Positions 51,368 through 60,693 of a stretch of 64,000 bases of DNA are shown one piece after another (within the stretch, counting starts at the first letter, position 1; each line of letters starts with the position of its first letter). The translations under genes were made by a program, and so were the position numbers. Source of the stretch: Paucidesulfovibrio sp050251775. GTDB lineage: Bacteria > Desulfobacterota > Desulfovibrionia > Desulfovibrionales > Desulfovibrionaceae. Below the pieces are notes generated by a model that did not search any database, had not been told where the DNA came from, and saw only the letters and a program-made list of their open reading frames with translations. The stretch lies in assembly GCA_050251775.1 (NCBI GenBank), contig JBFWMD010000001.1:62001-126000 (forward strand). Direction: 5' to 3'.

Positions 51368-52453
51368 TCAGCCTTTCGCCGTCAGAATCCGCCCGATGAC
51401 ATCCTGCCATTTGAACATGATGCTGGAAAATGAATAACGATCAGAAACCGCACGTGCCGCCAAGCCATGCGCCTTTCGTTCTTCAGGGGCTTCGATGTAG
51501 CGGGCAATAGCGGCAGCCAGGGCCTCCACGTCTTGCGGAGGAACCAGAAGGCCGTCATGTCCATGTCGAACAATTTCCGCGGGTCCGCTCGGACAATCGA
51601 ACGAAATCGTTGGCAAGCCGGAAGCCATTGCCTCGCACAAGACATTGGGAAAGCCTTCATAGCGGGAAGAAAGCACAAACAGGCCGGCAGCGGCATAGGC
51701 CGCTTGCATATCCGTGGTTGTGCCGGGCAATTCCACCCTGTCCTCAAGCTGCAACGCCTTGACCTGTTGCTCAAGTTTGTTTCTCTCCGGTCCTTCTCCG
51801 CAAATTCTTACAGACCAGTCGGGAAAGCGGTTGGCGATCAAAGCGAACGCTTTCAGCAGCAAGTCGAACCCCTTCTGGTGGCACAGCCGGCCGGCGGCAA
51901 GAATACGGGTTGCGTGCTTTGACGGACTTCCGCGTTGAGGTTCAACGGGATTTTCTATGATCGAGATCCGCGCTTGAATGGTTTGAGGGAAATACTTGGC
52001 AGCTCGACAGCTTTGGACAACAACGGCATCCGCCAGACGGTATGAAATGTCTCGCAACCGGCGAGCAGCCCACCCCAGCTCGTGGCGTGCAGGGTCGATC
52101 CGTTCGGAAACGATCACGGGGATGCCACTGCCGGCCAGGGCCAGCAGCACCCTGACATTCGTCGTATCTATGAAACTGACGACCACATCCGGTGTCAGAC
52201 TCTTTATGGTTTTTCTCAATCTCCAGAAATGGGATACGTTGTTCAACGTATCAGAATTGATGGAATCCAGAATCCGGGTGGCAAAAACGACGCGAACTTT
52301 AGACGAGAGAGGATAGTATGAGACTGCAGAGGCGGACTCAAAGCTGACGATTGCAATCGAGTGGCCGATCTCGGCCCAATAGTTCGCCATGGATGTCATG
52401 ACCCGCGCAGCGCCACCACCGCATAGTTCCGTGGATACGAAAACTATATTCAT
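51368..52453 (-). CDS. GT4 glycosyltransferase B
   Basis: GT-B enzyme of 361 residues, paralogue of the GT4 at 49391-50500. Shared stretches include GGAARVMTSMANYWAEIGH, SFIDTTNVRVLLALAGSG and IVSERIDPARHELG. It also has AAGRLCHQKGFD (donor-domain start) and YEGFPNVLCEAMASG (E-x7-E). The ATG at 52453 (MNIVFVST) is preferred over a frame extension to 52489 that would run back into the neighbouring gene. It starts 14 bases after the methyltransferase stop. Confidence 0.92.
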   Translation of the reverse strand: MNIVFVSTELCGGGAARVMTSMANYWAEIGHSIAIVSFESASAVSYYPLSSKVRVVFATRILDSINSDTLNNVSHFWRLRKTIKSLTPDVVVSFIDTTNVRVLLALAGSGIPVIVSERIDPARHELGWAARRLRDISYRLADAVVVQSCRAAKYFPQTIQARISIIENPVEPQRGSPSKHATRILAAGRLCHQKGFDLLLKAFALIANRFPDWSVRICGEGPERNKLEQQVKALQLEDRVELPGTTTDMQAAYAAAGLFVLSSRYEGFPNVLCEAMASGLPTISFDCPSGPAEIVRHGHDGLLVPPQDVEALAAAIARYIEAPEERKAHGLAARAVSDRYSFSSIMFKWQDVIGRILTAKG

Positions 52454-52467
52454 AAAAAAAACAGCTG

Positions 52468-53274
52468 TTAAGATTTTCGAGCAACACATGCCAGCAATGG
52501 AGAAAAAATACGGCTTGGTTTCTCCTTCATGCCCCTTTGTTCCTTTTTCCAGACAATATTCCCGGACCGAAACACCAGTTCACGAAACACGCGATACATC
52601 CAGGTGCCAGCCAGTCGTTCAGCATTGACCGTTCCTAGGCTCAACGTTCCCAGAAACCGTGCATCCAGTACGTCCAATCCGCAGCGCTCATGGGCCTCCC
52701 GTAATTCTGACACAGAAAGAGGCACGTGGGCGTCATACACATCCCTGTCAACCAGACGCTGAAGCAAACCCTGCAAGCCCTGCATATTGGGAATGATCGT
52801 GATCATCTTCCCGCCGGGGCGCAGCAGCCCGCAGAGTTGTTGCACTATGGATTCTGTCGGGAGAAAGTGCTCAACCATACCAAAGCTGTATACGACATCG
52901 GCACATTCATGGATGCGTGCGCTTGGAGAAAACACATCTTCCATCAATATTTCGCCTGTTATCCCTGCTTGTTCAAGTATCCGTTGGCTCAGCTTGCAGC
53001 CCTTTTGGGAATAATCCAGACCCAGGAGCCTGTAGCCATACCGCTGAGCAAAAAAAGGAAGCCATTGCGAACCGCCGCAACCGGCCTCCAGAAAAATTTT
53101 AGCCTCGGCATTTGCGGCTACGATATGTTCGTCGAAGAAGCGTATTAAACGAAGATTCATGTGGTTATTCAAGTCGGAGTCGTCCGCTGAAATGGGCGGC
53201 GGAACCGTTTTAACATCCCAGACTTGGTCCCAATATGCTTCTTCTGTTTTCCTGTCCGTAGATATTTTTGGCAA
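52468..53274 (-). CDS. Class I SAM-dependent methyltransferase
   Basis: Methyltransferase of 268 residues. Motif I reads IFLEAGCGGSQWLPFFA (about 60-76), motif II LLGLDYS, and the VVYSFGMVEHF and LRPGGKMITIIPN segments complete the fold. It is related to the sugar or polyprenyl methyltransferases of glycan loci, but the target is not evident. It lies between the sulfotransferase and GT4 genes on the same strand. Confidence 0.86.
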   Translation of the reverse strand: MPKISTDRKTEEAYWDQVWDVKTVPPPISADDSDLNNHMNLRLIRFFDEHIVAANAEAKIFLEAGCGGSQWLPFFAQRYGYRLLGLDYSQKGCKLSQRILEQAGITGEILMEDVFSPSARIHECADVVYSFGMVEHFLPTESIVQQLCGLLRPGGKMITIIPNMQGLQGLLQRLVDRDVYDAHVPLSVSELREAHERCGLDVLDARFLGTLSLGTVNAERLAGTWMYRVFRELVFRSGNIVWKKEQRGMKEKPSRIFSPLLACVARKS

Positions 53275-53294
53275 GGCATATCCCCTCTATCGAC

Positions 53295-54221
53295 TTAGCC
53301 TTCGATCATCGGGTAGAAAAAGCGCTTCAAAGGAAGATTATATTTATCGGCAAGCAACGTATTCCCGGCAGCAAAAGTTTGAATGATTTCGGTCAATACG
53401 GTGTCTTGATGGCACAGAGTTGCCGGATTCGAAAACAACGGTGAAAATATCCTCATGCTGAGCGTTCCGATGTCCGGCAAAGCAATACTTGCCCTGGCTG
53501 CAAGCTGCCTCATCTTCGAATAGTAGCGTCCGGCAAGGCTCAGGCTTCTGTTTTCATGCTTTCCCGACATCAACGCGACGGACTTGCCTGCATCGACACC
53601 AAGGAAGTTGGACAACTTGATCATGAAATTTTCAGGTGCTTCTCGAAATTCTTCGTATACCAAGACGAGTACATCGCCAAAGACCTTTTCATAGGCCTGG
53701 ATTACCAGATCGTAATTCAAGAGCCCCAGGAGGTTTTTCCACCTGCAGGCGTCCTGGGAACGAAGCCATGCGGAGAAAGACTCCATGAAGACACCGTTCC
53801 CGGTTCCTCCAATCTTGAAGAAATGTTCTCCATACCGGCCATAATTCATATAATAACTGGAAAGTATTTCAGCCTGGTTCCTGATGGTGATGATTATTTT
53901 TGCATCACCGAAAATCTTTTGCAGTCGGCCTGGAACGGCAAAAACGTCGTAAGCAATAGGATGAATAAGACTCTCGGTGGAGATGACAGAGATGAGGTCA
54001 GGATTTCTGCATTCTACCGGAACGGGGTTAAACAACGGATCAGGAAGAAGAGTGAGATCATCCAACGCCTTTTGTACAGCAGCACTCCGAAAGGAGTAAC
54101 CGGGAACAGCTTTTCCCCAGTAGTAAATTTCGGGATGCTTAGGAAATAGATGTCGTTGCAGGGTCGTCGTACCTGTTTTTGGATAACCGCAGTGAATAAA
54201 CAAATCTTTTTTATAATTCAT
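53295..54221 (-). CDS. Sulfotransferase-family protein
   Basis: Protein of 308 residues. The 5'-phosphosulfate loop is GYPKTGTTTLQ (about 12-22), with the conserved Lys and Thr residues that bind PAPS. The 3'-phosphate site candidate is IIITIRNQAEILSSYY (about 107-122, Arg and Ser). A LVYEEFREAPENF strand-helix follows (about 187-199). It would transfer sulfate from PAPS to a sugar hydroxyl, making the glycan anionic. No PAPS-forming genes are in the window. It starts 13 bases after the CmcI-like stop. Confidence 0.83.
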   Translation of the reverse strand: MNYKKDLFIHCGYPKTGTTTLQRHLFPKHPEIYYWGKAVPGYSFRSAAVQKALDDLTLLPDPLFNPVPVECRNPDLISVISTESLIHPIAYDVFAVPGRLQKIFGDAKIIITIRNQAEILSSYYMNYGRYGEHFFKIGGTGNGVFMESFSAWLRSQDACRWKNLLGLLNYDLVIQAYEKVFGDVLVLVYEEFREAPENFMIKLSNFLGVDAGKSVALMSGKHENRSLSLAGRYYSKMRQLAARASIALPDIGTLSMRIFSPLFSNPATLCHQDTVLTEIIQTFAAGNTLLADKYNLPLKRFFYPMIEG

Positions 54222-54234
54222 GTCGCACCTGCAG

Positions 54235-55011
54235 CTATCGAATCCTTTTTAAAAAGCCTTTCGGATTGAACGTAAAAAAGTATCGCTCTTGCTCTCTATC
54301 AATTTTAAAAATGTCCACTTCTTGAATAAACTTCTGAATAGCTTCGTAAGGCCCGGCCTTGTGTCCACCCTCGAGTCCATGCCCACTTACGCTGTCTTCT
54401 ATTATGAAATAACTGCCCGTCGACACATAAGAAAAATATGTATGTAGGATGTTGTATGTGTTTTCAAAAGTGTGTAGACTGTCTTCAATTATCAAAACAG
54501 TTTCTGATTTATCAATCATCTTGCTGATAGTGGGTTCAACTTGGCAGGCGTCTCCCTCGACCAGTGTGATTCTTTGGTGTGAGACAACAGCAGCATGAAC
54601 ACGCGACATATCAATATCGATTCCAATCACTCTCCCGTGCCCCATTAAGTCCATTAAATGGGCTAGTGCAAGAGTGCTGCCTCCATGATAAACACCAATT
54701 TCAAGAATGACATCAGGCCGGATGTTGTAAATAAGCTGTTGATAAATCCAAAAATCGCAAGGATTTTTTACTGTTTTGACTCCAAACCAAAATGTGTCTT
54801 GCAGTACCGCTTGATGAAAGTAGGCCATCACGCTTTGCGCTGTATATCTATGAGCATCTTCAATATAACAGTGCTCACCAGATAATGGTAATGACTTAAA
54901 GATAGCATCAGAGCCTTCATCTACGAAGTGGCGTTTACTAACAAGAATTTGTCCGCAAAGCGCGGCTACAAAGGAGAGTATCTTTCTTGCCACATCACGG
55001 ATTAGCTGCAT
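54235..55011 (-). CDS. CmcI-family (cephalosporin hydroxylase-like) O-methyltransferase
   Basis: Protein of 258 residues of the CmcI/rhamnosyl-O-methyltransferase family. It has the SAM loop LEIGVYHGGSTLALAHLM (about 117-134), VIGIDID, LVEGD and the metal-site IIEDSLHTFENT (about 186-197). A second IIEDSVSGHG stretch follows (about 215-224). Despite the family name, the carbohydrate-locus members methylate sugar hydroxyls. ATG 55011 has GAGG eight bases upstream and follows the frameshifted methyltransferase gene. Confidence 0.85.
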   Translation of the reverse strand: MQLIRDVARKILSFVAALCGQILVSKRHFVDEGSDAIFKSLPLSGEHCYIEDAHRYTAQSVMAYFHQAVLQDTFWFGVKTVKNPCDFWIYQQLIYNIRPDVILEIGVYHGGSTLALAHLMDLMGHGRVIGIDIDMSRVHAAVVSHQRITLVEGDACQVEPTISKMIDKSETVLIIEDSLHTFENTYNILHTYFSYVSTGSYFIIEDSVSGHGLEGGHKAGPYEAIQKFIQEVDIFKIDREQERYFFTFNPKGFLKRIR

Positions 55012-55030
55012 TCCTATATCCTCGATGAGA

Positions 55031-55976
55031 TTAGTTCTTGTGCATTCCCAACACGTGGAAAGCACAGGGCGTGGGATCATCATAGTTCAAATGCACTGCC
55101 TGCTTGAATCCGGCACGATCCATCCAGTTCAGAACTGTGTCCAATTCAATGACCCAGTTGTAAAATGGAGAAAGCATATCCAAGACGCCCACTTTGTGCC
55201 CTCGGCCTGCTTCATTGCCCGCCATATTGAAGCGTAAATTTTGATAATTCTCTTTGAAGGGGTATCTCCAGTCCCACTTTTTCGCCCAGACTTTTTCTAC
55301 AAATGCAAGGCGATCCTCGACAGTCTTCAGTGAGTGGAATATCCTTCTCTGAATATTTGTTAAGGTGTTGGCCGTGAATCCCTTGAGGTGCGTATACCAT
55401 CAAAAATATCGACCCACCCGGAGCGACGGTGCTTGCAGCATTCTCAAAGGCAACTTTAGGGTCATGCGTACACATGGCGACACCCCAAAAATTCGTGAAA
55501 TCGAACTGTCCCATCAGGTCAGGCGTTTTTTGCGGGATCTGCATTACATCGACCTCTCTGATATTCGGATTATATCGAGAGGTTGCTTCCAAGGCGCTCG
55601 CCGAGATGTCAGTGGAAAGGACCTCCGCTGCCCCGAGCTTCTGGAAAACGCGGGTCCACCGTCCGTGCCCGCAGCACAGGTCCAGGCACTTTTTCCCTTT
55701 GATCAATTTGGGTTCAACGGTCTTTCCCATGACCCTTGACCCCATGCTAGGATCGTGGAATGAATTTCGCCCGTCGGGGTGGATTCCGGTCCATTCGTAT
55801 ACCCGATCGTTGATGTAACGGTCATCAGTCGAAGAGCCTGGCGTATTTGCGTACTCGGAATCGTTGAGCGCCAGCCTCCATTGCAATTCGAATTGCTCGT
55901 TGTATGCTGGAGCTTCATATATCCCAGAATACTCATCTTTCCAGACAAGCCGATTTTGATCAAAATGTGGGTTCAC
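55031..55976 (-). pseudogene. SAM methyltransferase gene with a frameshift
   Basis: The frame opens at a GTG (55976) six bases after AAGGAGG and gives a good class I methyltransferase (CLDLCCGHGRWTRVFQKLG, VLSTDIS, then WGVAMCTHDP and VAPGGSIFLMVYAPQG). Near 55344-55358 that frame goes wrong and stops at 55212. The next frame then reads on without a stop as a convincing C-terminus (RRIFHSLKTVEDRL, KKWDWRYPFKENYQN, FNMAGNEAGRGHKV) to the stop at 55031. The total length of 946 bases is one more than a multiple of three, so a single-base insertion (or sequencing error) fits. Probably an inactive or phase-variable methyltransferase; a true sequencing error cannot be excluded. Confidence 0.8.
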
Positions 55977-55989
55977 AACATCCTCCTTT

Positions 55990-57786
55990 TTATCTGTTTC
56001 TGTATTGGTTGAGCACCTCAGAGGGTTTTCCCTCCATGTGAACCTTTCCTCTCTCAATCCAGTACAGCTTGTCGCAGCCTTCGACCGTGGACAGACGGTG
56101 TGCGACGATGATTAGCGTAATTTTTCCTTTGAAAGCATAAATTGTATTTAAGATAGCAACTTCACTTTTCGAGTCCAGCGAACTGGTTGCTTCGTCAAAG
56201 ACTAAGATTTCTGGTCGCTTATAGAGAGCGCGAGCAATAGCTACGCGTTGTTGCTGCCCTCCAGAAAGGAGGACTCCGCGCTCTCCAATGGCCGTATCAA
56301 TCCCATCCGCCAAATCGCACAGAAAATCAACCGCAGCCATGTTGCAGCATTCCAGAACCCACGCTCTGTCTACCTCATGGGCAGGCACTCCGTAAGCAAT
56401 ATTCTCGGACAACGTCCCATCGCAAATGTATGGGTCTTGAGGCACATACCCCAATTCGCCAATCTGCCAATTCCGCATATCCGACAGTGTTAATGGGACT
56501 CCGTCCAGACAGATAGACCCGGCCTTCGGCACAAACAACCCATTCAAAATATTAACCAAGGTCGATTTCCCAGCACCGGAGTGCCCAATAATCCCTATGG
56601 CCTGACCTTTTAAAATTTCAATATCAATGTCTGTCAATGCGCGCCGTGGACTGCTCGCGTACTGGAAATCGACAGAGCGCAAAGAGAGACTCTTTTGCAT
56701 GCTAGGCCAGTGGGAAGGATACCCAAGCTCGTTTTTTTCCGTGACTGCGGTTTGAATTTCATAAAAATATTTTTCAACCTTCTGCACATAAGGCCACCCC
56801 ACCCGGATCGCCCCCAAAGAGTCCAGCACCTTGTTAAGACAAGGTAAAATTCTCCAGCCTGTTGCTGCTAGTAATGTCGTGGTTCCTGTAATCCTGGCGT
56901 ACGATCCACCTTGAAGCAGCAATAGCGCAATTACGCTGCATATCGCGGCAAAGCCCAGGGATTCTAAAAGATACATTGGCATGCAGCGCGCCATTTCCTG
57001 GCGAATTCCCGTCTGGACGAGCTGTTCCATGCACGTCTGGTATTCTTGGCGCAAGTTTTCTTCGCGACCGCATATTTTGACATCCCGTATGCCTTGGAGT
57101 GCCTTGTACACAATGCGATTTCTCTCAAGTTGAAGCTCGGCGAATTTTGAACTTAATCGTCCCAAGGCTCCGCGTACAGAGCGAAACAGCACGAAACCAA
57201 TGACGCCAAGCACCCCGAAACAGCCCAAAGAGACGAGTGGTTCAATCAATAAAAGCCCTGCAAGGACAATTGTGATCGAAAATAGGTCGCACAGAAGGAT
57301 CATCAGGTATTTGGCTGTCGAGCCATAGAAAAAAACCCATAGCGTTCCCGTTGAAAGATCCGAAGCATTGTTACGCAAATGCCATTCGTACGGGAATTGC
57401 AAAAAAGTGCTCAATAAATGAAGTCCAAAAAAACGCTCAACCTCGCGGTCAAGGCGAATGGCCCAGTAGCTGCCGAGCGCACGAAGGCAATTATTCAACA
57501 GGATGGTGATAACTGTTACAGAACAGAGCAGAAGTAAAAAAGCCTTTGGCTCCCCCCAGGTAGAAATAGGAATAATGGTCCATAGCCAGGAAATTTTGTT
57601 TGATGCGATGACATCTTCTGGGGAGGAGAGAGCTCCGCCTAGCAGGGCAAGAAGGGCAATAACACATAGCTGCGAAAATGCTACAAGCAAAGATGTAAAT
57701 ACAGCAACGCCAAACCGGGTGCGCAGAGCAATATCAAGACGGCGATAGATGGATAGTATGGTTGCCAGCATTGAATCTGAGCGCAT
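55990..57786 (-). CDS. ABC flippase of glycan type (PglK/MsbA-like)
   Basis: Fused half-transporter of 598 residues: six TM helices (about 20-310), then an ATPase domain. That domain has Walker A GHSGAGKSTL (about 405-414), signature LSGGQQQR (about 505-512), Walker B ILVFDEATSSLDS (about 522-534) and a switch His in IIVAHRLS. The homodimer would flip a lipid-linked glycan. Because an STT3/PglB gene lies just beyond the regulator, it fits the PglK role of N-glycosylation loci better than O-antigen export. It starts 3 bases after the regulator stop and is the first biosynthetic gene of the cluster. Confidence 0.92.
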   Translation of the reverse strand: MRSDSMLATILSIYRRLDIALRTRFGVAVFTSLLVAFSQLCVIALLALLGGALSSPEDVIASNKISWLWTIIPISTWGEPKAFLLLLCSVTVITILLNNCLRALGSYWAIRLDREVERFFGLHLLSTFLQFPYEWHLRNNASDLSTGTLWVFFYGSTAKYLMILLCDLFSITIVLAGLLLIEPLVSLGCFGVLGVIGFVLFRSVRGALGRLSSKFAELQLERNRIVYKALQGIRDVKICGREENLRQEYQTCMEQLVQTGIRQEMARCMPMYLLESLGFAAICSVIALLLLQGGSYARITGTTTLLAATGWRILPCLNKVLDSLGAIRVGWPYVQKVEKYFYEIQTAVTEKNELGYPSHWPSMQKSLSLRSVDFQYASSPRRALTDIDIEILKGQAIGIIGHSGAGKSTLVNILNGLFVPKAGSICLDGVPLTLSDMRNWQIGELGYVPQDPYICDGTLSENIAYGVPAHEVDRAWVLECCNMAAVDFLCDLADGIDTAIGERGVLLSGGQQQRVAIARALYKRPEILVFDEATSSLDSKSEVAILNTIYAFKGKITLIIVAHRLSTVEGCDKLYWIERGKVHMEGKPSEVLNQYRNR

Positions 57787-57789
57787 ATG

Positions 57790-58314
57790 CTATAAGACCT
57801 TCCAATTCGGTCGACTCAAAAAAATCTCACCGTGAATCTCAAATTCAGATGGTGCAAGATCAATCGTACGAATCTTGCGCGCCACTTTATCCTCAACGAT
57901 ACGGCAGAGTTTATCCAGCCTACCCCGATCGATATTGCCTACAATCAAAACATCAATGAGGCCGGAGTCCTTGCCAAGGGCATAATCGTCCAAAATGTAA
58001 ATTGCATGGACATCCCCAAGGCTCGCCACCACCTCGTCCACAAGCTGATCTATGCCTAATGTTTTCCGGACAATAGAGCTGATTTCCGGAAAGAACGGAT
58101 GCTTCTGATTCGCCCGGAAATATACCGACCTACCGTTCTGCTCCCGCTCCAGATAGCCTGCGCTGGTCAGGTTATCCAATTCACCTTTGATTGCGTTGGG
58201 TGAAACGTGAAATTCGCTCGCCAGCTCCCGCAGGTAGCAGGAAACCTGGGGGTTGAGGAACAGCTTCATCAGCAGCTTGATACGTGTTTTTGACGTAAAT
58301 AGCTCGGTTAGCAT
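57790..58314 (-). CDS. Winged-helix + nucleotidyltransferase-like regulator
   Basis: Protein of 174 residues. The N-terminal winged helix (about residues 5-75: LFTSKTRIKLLMKLFLNP, YLRELASEFHVSPNAIKGEL, then the basic wing EREQNGRSVYF) is of ArsR/MarR type. The C-terminal part (about 105-170: YILDDYALGKDSGLIDVLIVG) resembles a nucleotidyltransferase fold with one acidic pair but no full GS-x-D-x-D motif. Such fusions are found at the start of polysaccharide loci in related bacteria. It lies at the head of the glycan cluster, is divergent from stt3 and 3 bases ahead of the ABC gene, so it probably controls both directions. Confidence 0.8.
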   Translation of the reverse strand: MLTELFTSKTRIKLLMKLFLNPQVSCYLRELASEFHVSPNAIKGELDNLTSAGYLEREQNGRSVYFRANQKHPFFPEISSIVRKTLGIDQLVDEVVASLGDVHAIYILDDYALGKDSGLIDVLIVGNIDRGRLDKLCRIVEDKVARKIRTIDLAPSEFEIHGEIFLSRPNWKVL

Positions 58315-58480
58315 GAGTGGGTTCGTACAAAAAAAATGAACAGAATACAAGAGGGGACACATGGGATATTTTATGAGAAATTGGCGACAGGCCTTGCTCA
58401 AGTTGCTTTTCCAATTTCAAGCGTGTAGTGGGACAGCTTGTGAATTGTCGAATCTCTCCGCTCCTTCGCGAGGTTATAAG

Positions 58481-60676
58481 ATGACCACCGCTCTGCAACG
58501 AATCCTTGGACCGGCAGGACCGCCAGTCAGCCAGCCTGATCCGCGTAAGGACTGGAAGCTCCTCCTTTTGGTCTGCCTGCTCGCCTGGCTTGTGAACCTT
58601 GCCATGCGGCTCATAGATCTCTCAGAATGGGGACATCCCGGCCTTTTCGTCAACGGCGGGCATGTCATGGCCACGCACGACGCATACTATTGGCTGGCCG
58701 CTGCCAAGGGCGTACGCGGGACGTTCAACTCGGAGATGCAAAACCTGCTCAAGGTGTTGGCCGTCTTCTTTGATGGGGACCTTGTCCGGGCCGCGTTCTA
58801 TGGCCCGGCACTGCTCTCCGGACTGGTCGGGGTCGTGGGAGCGCTTTGGGGCTGGCTCCTGGCCGGGCGCAATGGCGCTTGGCTGGCTGGCCTGCTGTCC
58901 GGGCTTGCTCCGGGCTTCTTCCGCCGCACCCGACTGGGATATTTCGATACGGACCTGATGACCCTGCTCGCTCCACTCCTGATGTCCTTCTTCCTCTTTT
59001 ATCTGTTGCGAAATTATCTCGTTGTGTCCTGGAGAAGAGATTCAGGAGACGCGGCAGGAACTGACGGAGTGTCGCCATTTTTTCTTGTGCTCCCATTCGC
59101 CTTGATCGCGCGTATGGGGTGGTGGTTTCACCAAGACATTTTCCTGTTCGGACTGGTTCTGCTCTTCCTCGCATTTGGCCTTCTTCTGGTCGCCGGGAAG
59201 CCGGAGAAGCGTGGCGAAGCCCTGTTGCTTCTAGCCATCTTCGCGATGCTGGCATTTTGGGGAAGGGAAGGAACCGGATACAGCTATAGGTTTGCTCCCT
59301 GGTCTCTCCTGGCTGCTCCCGCCCTGGTGGCAGGCTGGATGTTTGCGCCGTTGCCTCTGCGTCACAAAATTTCGGGAACCTGGTGCGGAGTGGGCTTTTT
59401 CCTGGCCGTTGTTCTGGCCGGGGGCTTTTGGGGGTGGCCTCTGCAGGCTGTCTGGTCCCAGCTCGCCCCGTACTTCAAGCCTGTGGCCGAGGGCGTCGTC
59501 GCAGGAGCGAGCGTCGGAGTCACGCCTCCGGTGTATCCGGCCATCGCCCAGAGCATTATCGAGGCCGAAGGCATGAGTATCCTGGGCGTGCTCCTGCGCC
59601 TTGGACCGTTTGTCTGGCTGGCTCCCTTCGGAATACTCGGCCTGTTCTGGGTGCTGCTGCGCCGGCCCGCGGCCCTGTTGCTCCTGCCGTTGCTCGGCCT
59701 GGGCATCGCGGGTTGGAAGCTCGGCGTGCGTTTCACCATGTTCGGCGGCCCGGCCGTAGCCATTGGATTGGCCGTGCCCCTGGCCTGGGCCTTGGACCGC
59801 GCCGTGCGCAACGGCAAGCTGCGCAACTGGCAGCAGGCGGCTGTCCAGGCGCTGGTGGGGCTGGCGATTCTCACGGGCCTCGCCCTTCACTATCAGGCCT
59901 TGCCCCTGACTCCGGTCATGGACCGTCCCCATGGCGAGGCGCTGGTGGCCCTGGGGGAGAAGGTTCCGGAAGGCAGCATGGTCTGGACCTGGTGGGATTA
60001 CGGCTATGCGACCCAGTTCTATGCGGGACGGATGACTCCCTCGGACGGCGGACAGCACGGAGGCCGGTACATTTATCCCACGGCCCTGGCCCTGACATCG
60101 GATTCTCTGCAACAGTCCGCCGGGATCATCAAATATGCGGCGAATCACGGCGGCGATCCCTCCCCCCTTTGGGATCAGATGGGCGCGGAAAAGGCCCAGA
60201 CGCAGGTGGAAGCGTTGCGCACAGAGGATGTGCCCGAGCCTGAGAATCCCCAGTATCTCGTCGTGCCCTGGTCCGCCATGCGGCTGTCCAAGTGGATCAA
60301 CTTCTTCGGTTCCTGGCGGCTGGACAATGGTCCGGCGGTGGGCCGTCCCCTGTACCAGCGCGTGACCACGCCGTTTCAGATCGACCCGGGTCGGGGACTG
60401 TTCGTGCCTGCGGACGGCAGCCGGCCCTTCCCCATCAGCAGCGTGGACGTGCTCGACGGTGGTGACTACAAGCACCACGATTTCTTACAAAATCTTGACG
60501 GTGCGCATCTGGTCATCAACAAGGGGCAGCAGGATACGTATCTCCTGGATGAGACTTTCTACAGCAGCACCCTTGTGCGCCTTCTGGTGGGCAATCCCGA
60601 AGATCCGGCCATCAGCGAACACTTCCAGCTGGTGGTTGAAGGCACGCCCCATGTGCGCATTTATCGGGTGAAGTAG
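58481..60676 (+). CDS. pglB: STT3/PglB oligosaccharyltransferase
   Basis: Polytopic enzyme of 731 residues with about 13 TM helices and a C-terminal periplasmic domain. The first external loop has THDAYYWLAAA (about 66-76, catalytic Asp) and a later loop YFDTD (about 161-165, metal site). The C-terminal domain carries the STT3 signature WWDYG at residues 504-508. It transfers a lipid-linked oligosaccharide to Asn in Asn-X-Ser/Thr sequons in the periplasm. ATG 58481 has GAGG upstream; an upstream ATG at 58361 would add a segment that does not look membrane-embedded. Divergent from the glycan-cluster regulator. Confidence 0.95.
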   Translation: MTTALQRILGPAGPPVSQPDPRKDWKLLLLVCLLAWLVNLAMRLIDLSEWGHPGLFVNGGHVMATHDAYYWLAAAKGVRGTFNSEMQNLLKVLAVFFDGDLVRAAFYGPALLSGLVGVVGALWGWLLAGRNGAWLAGLLSGLAPGFFRRTRLGYFDTDLMTLLAPLLMSFFLFYLLRNYLVVSWRRDSGDAAGTDGVSPFFLVLPFALIARMGWWFHQDIFLFGLVLLFLAFGLLLVAGKPEKRGEALLLLAIFAMLAFWGREGTGYSYRFAPWSLLAAPALVAGWMFAPLPLRHKISGTWCGVGFFLAVVLAGGFWGWPLQAVWSQLAPYFKPVAEGVVAGASVGVTPPVYPAIAQSIIEAEGMSILGVLLRLGPFVWLAPFGILGLFWVLLRRPAALLLLPLLGLGIAGWKLGVRFTMFGGPAVAIGLAVPLAWALDRAVRNGKLRNWQQAAVQALVGLAILTGLALHYQALPLTPVMDRPHGEALVALGEKVPEGSMVWTWWDYGYATQFYAGRMTPSDGGQHGGRYIYPTALALTSDSLQQSAGIIKYAANHGGDPSPLWDQMGAEKAQTQVEALRTEDVPEPENPQYLVVPWSAMRLSKWINFFGSWRLDNGPAVGRPLYQRVTTPFQIDPGRGLFVPADGSRPFPISSVDVLDGGDYKHHDFLQNLDGAHLVINKGQQDTYLLDETFYSSTLVRLLVGNPEDPAISEHFQLVVEGTPHVRIYRVK

Positions 60677-60693
60677 GCGGGGAAAACTGACCC

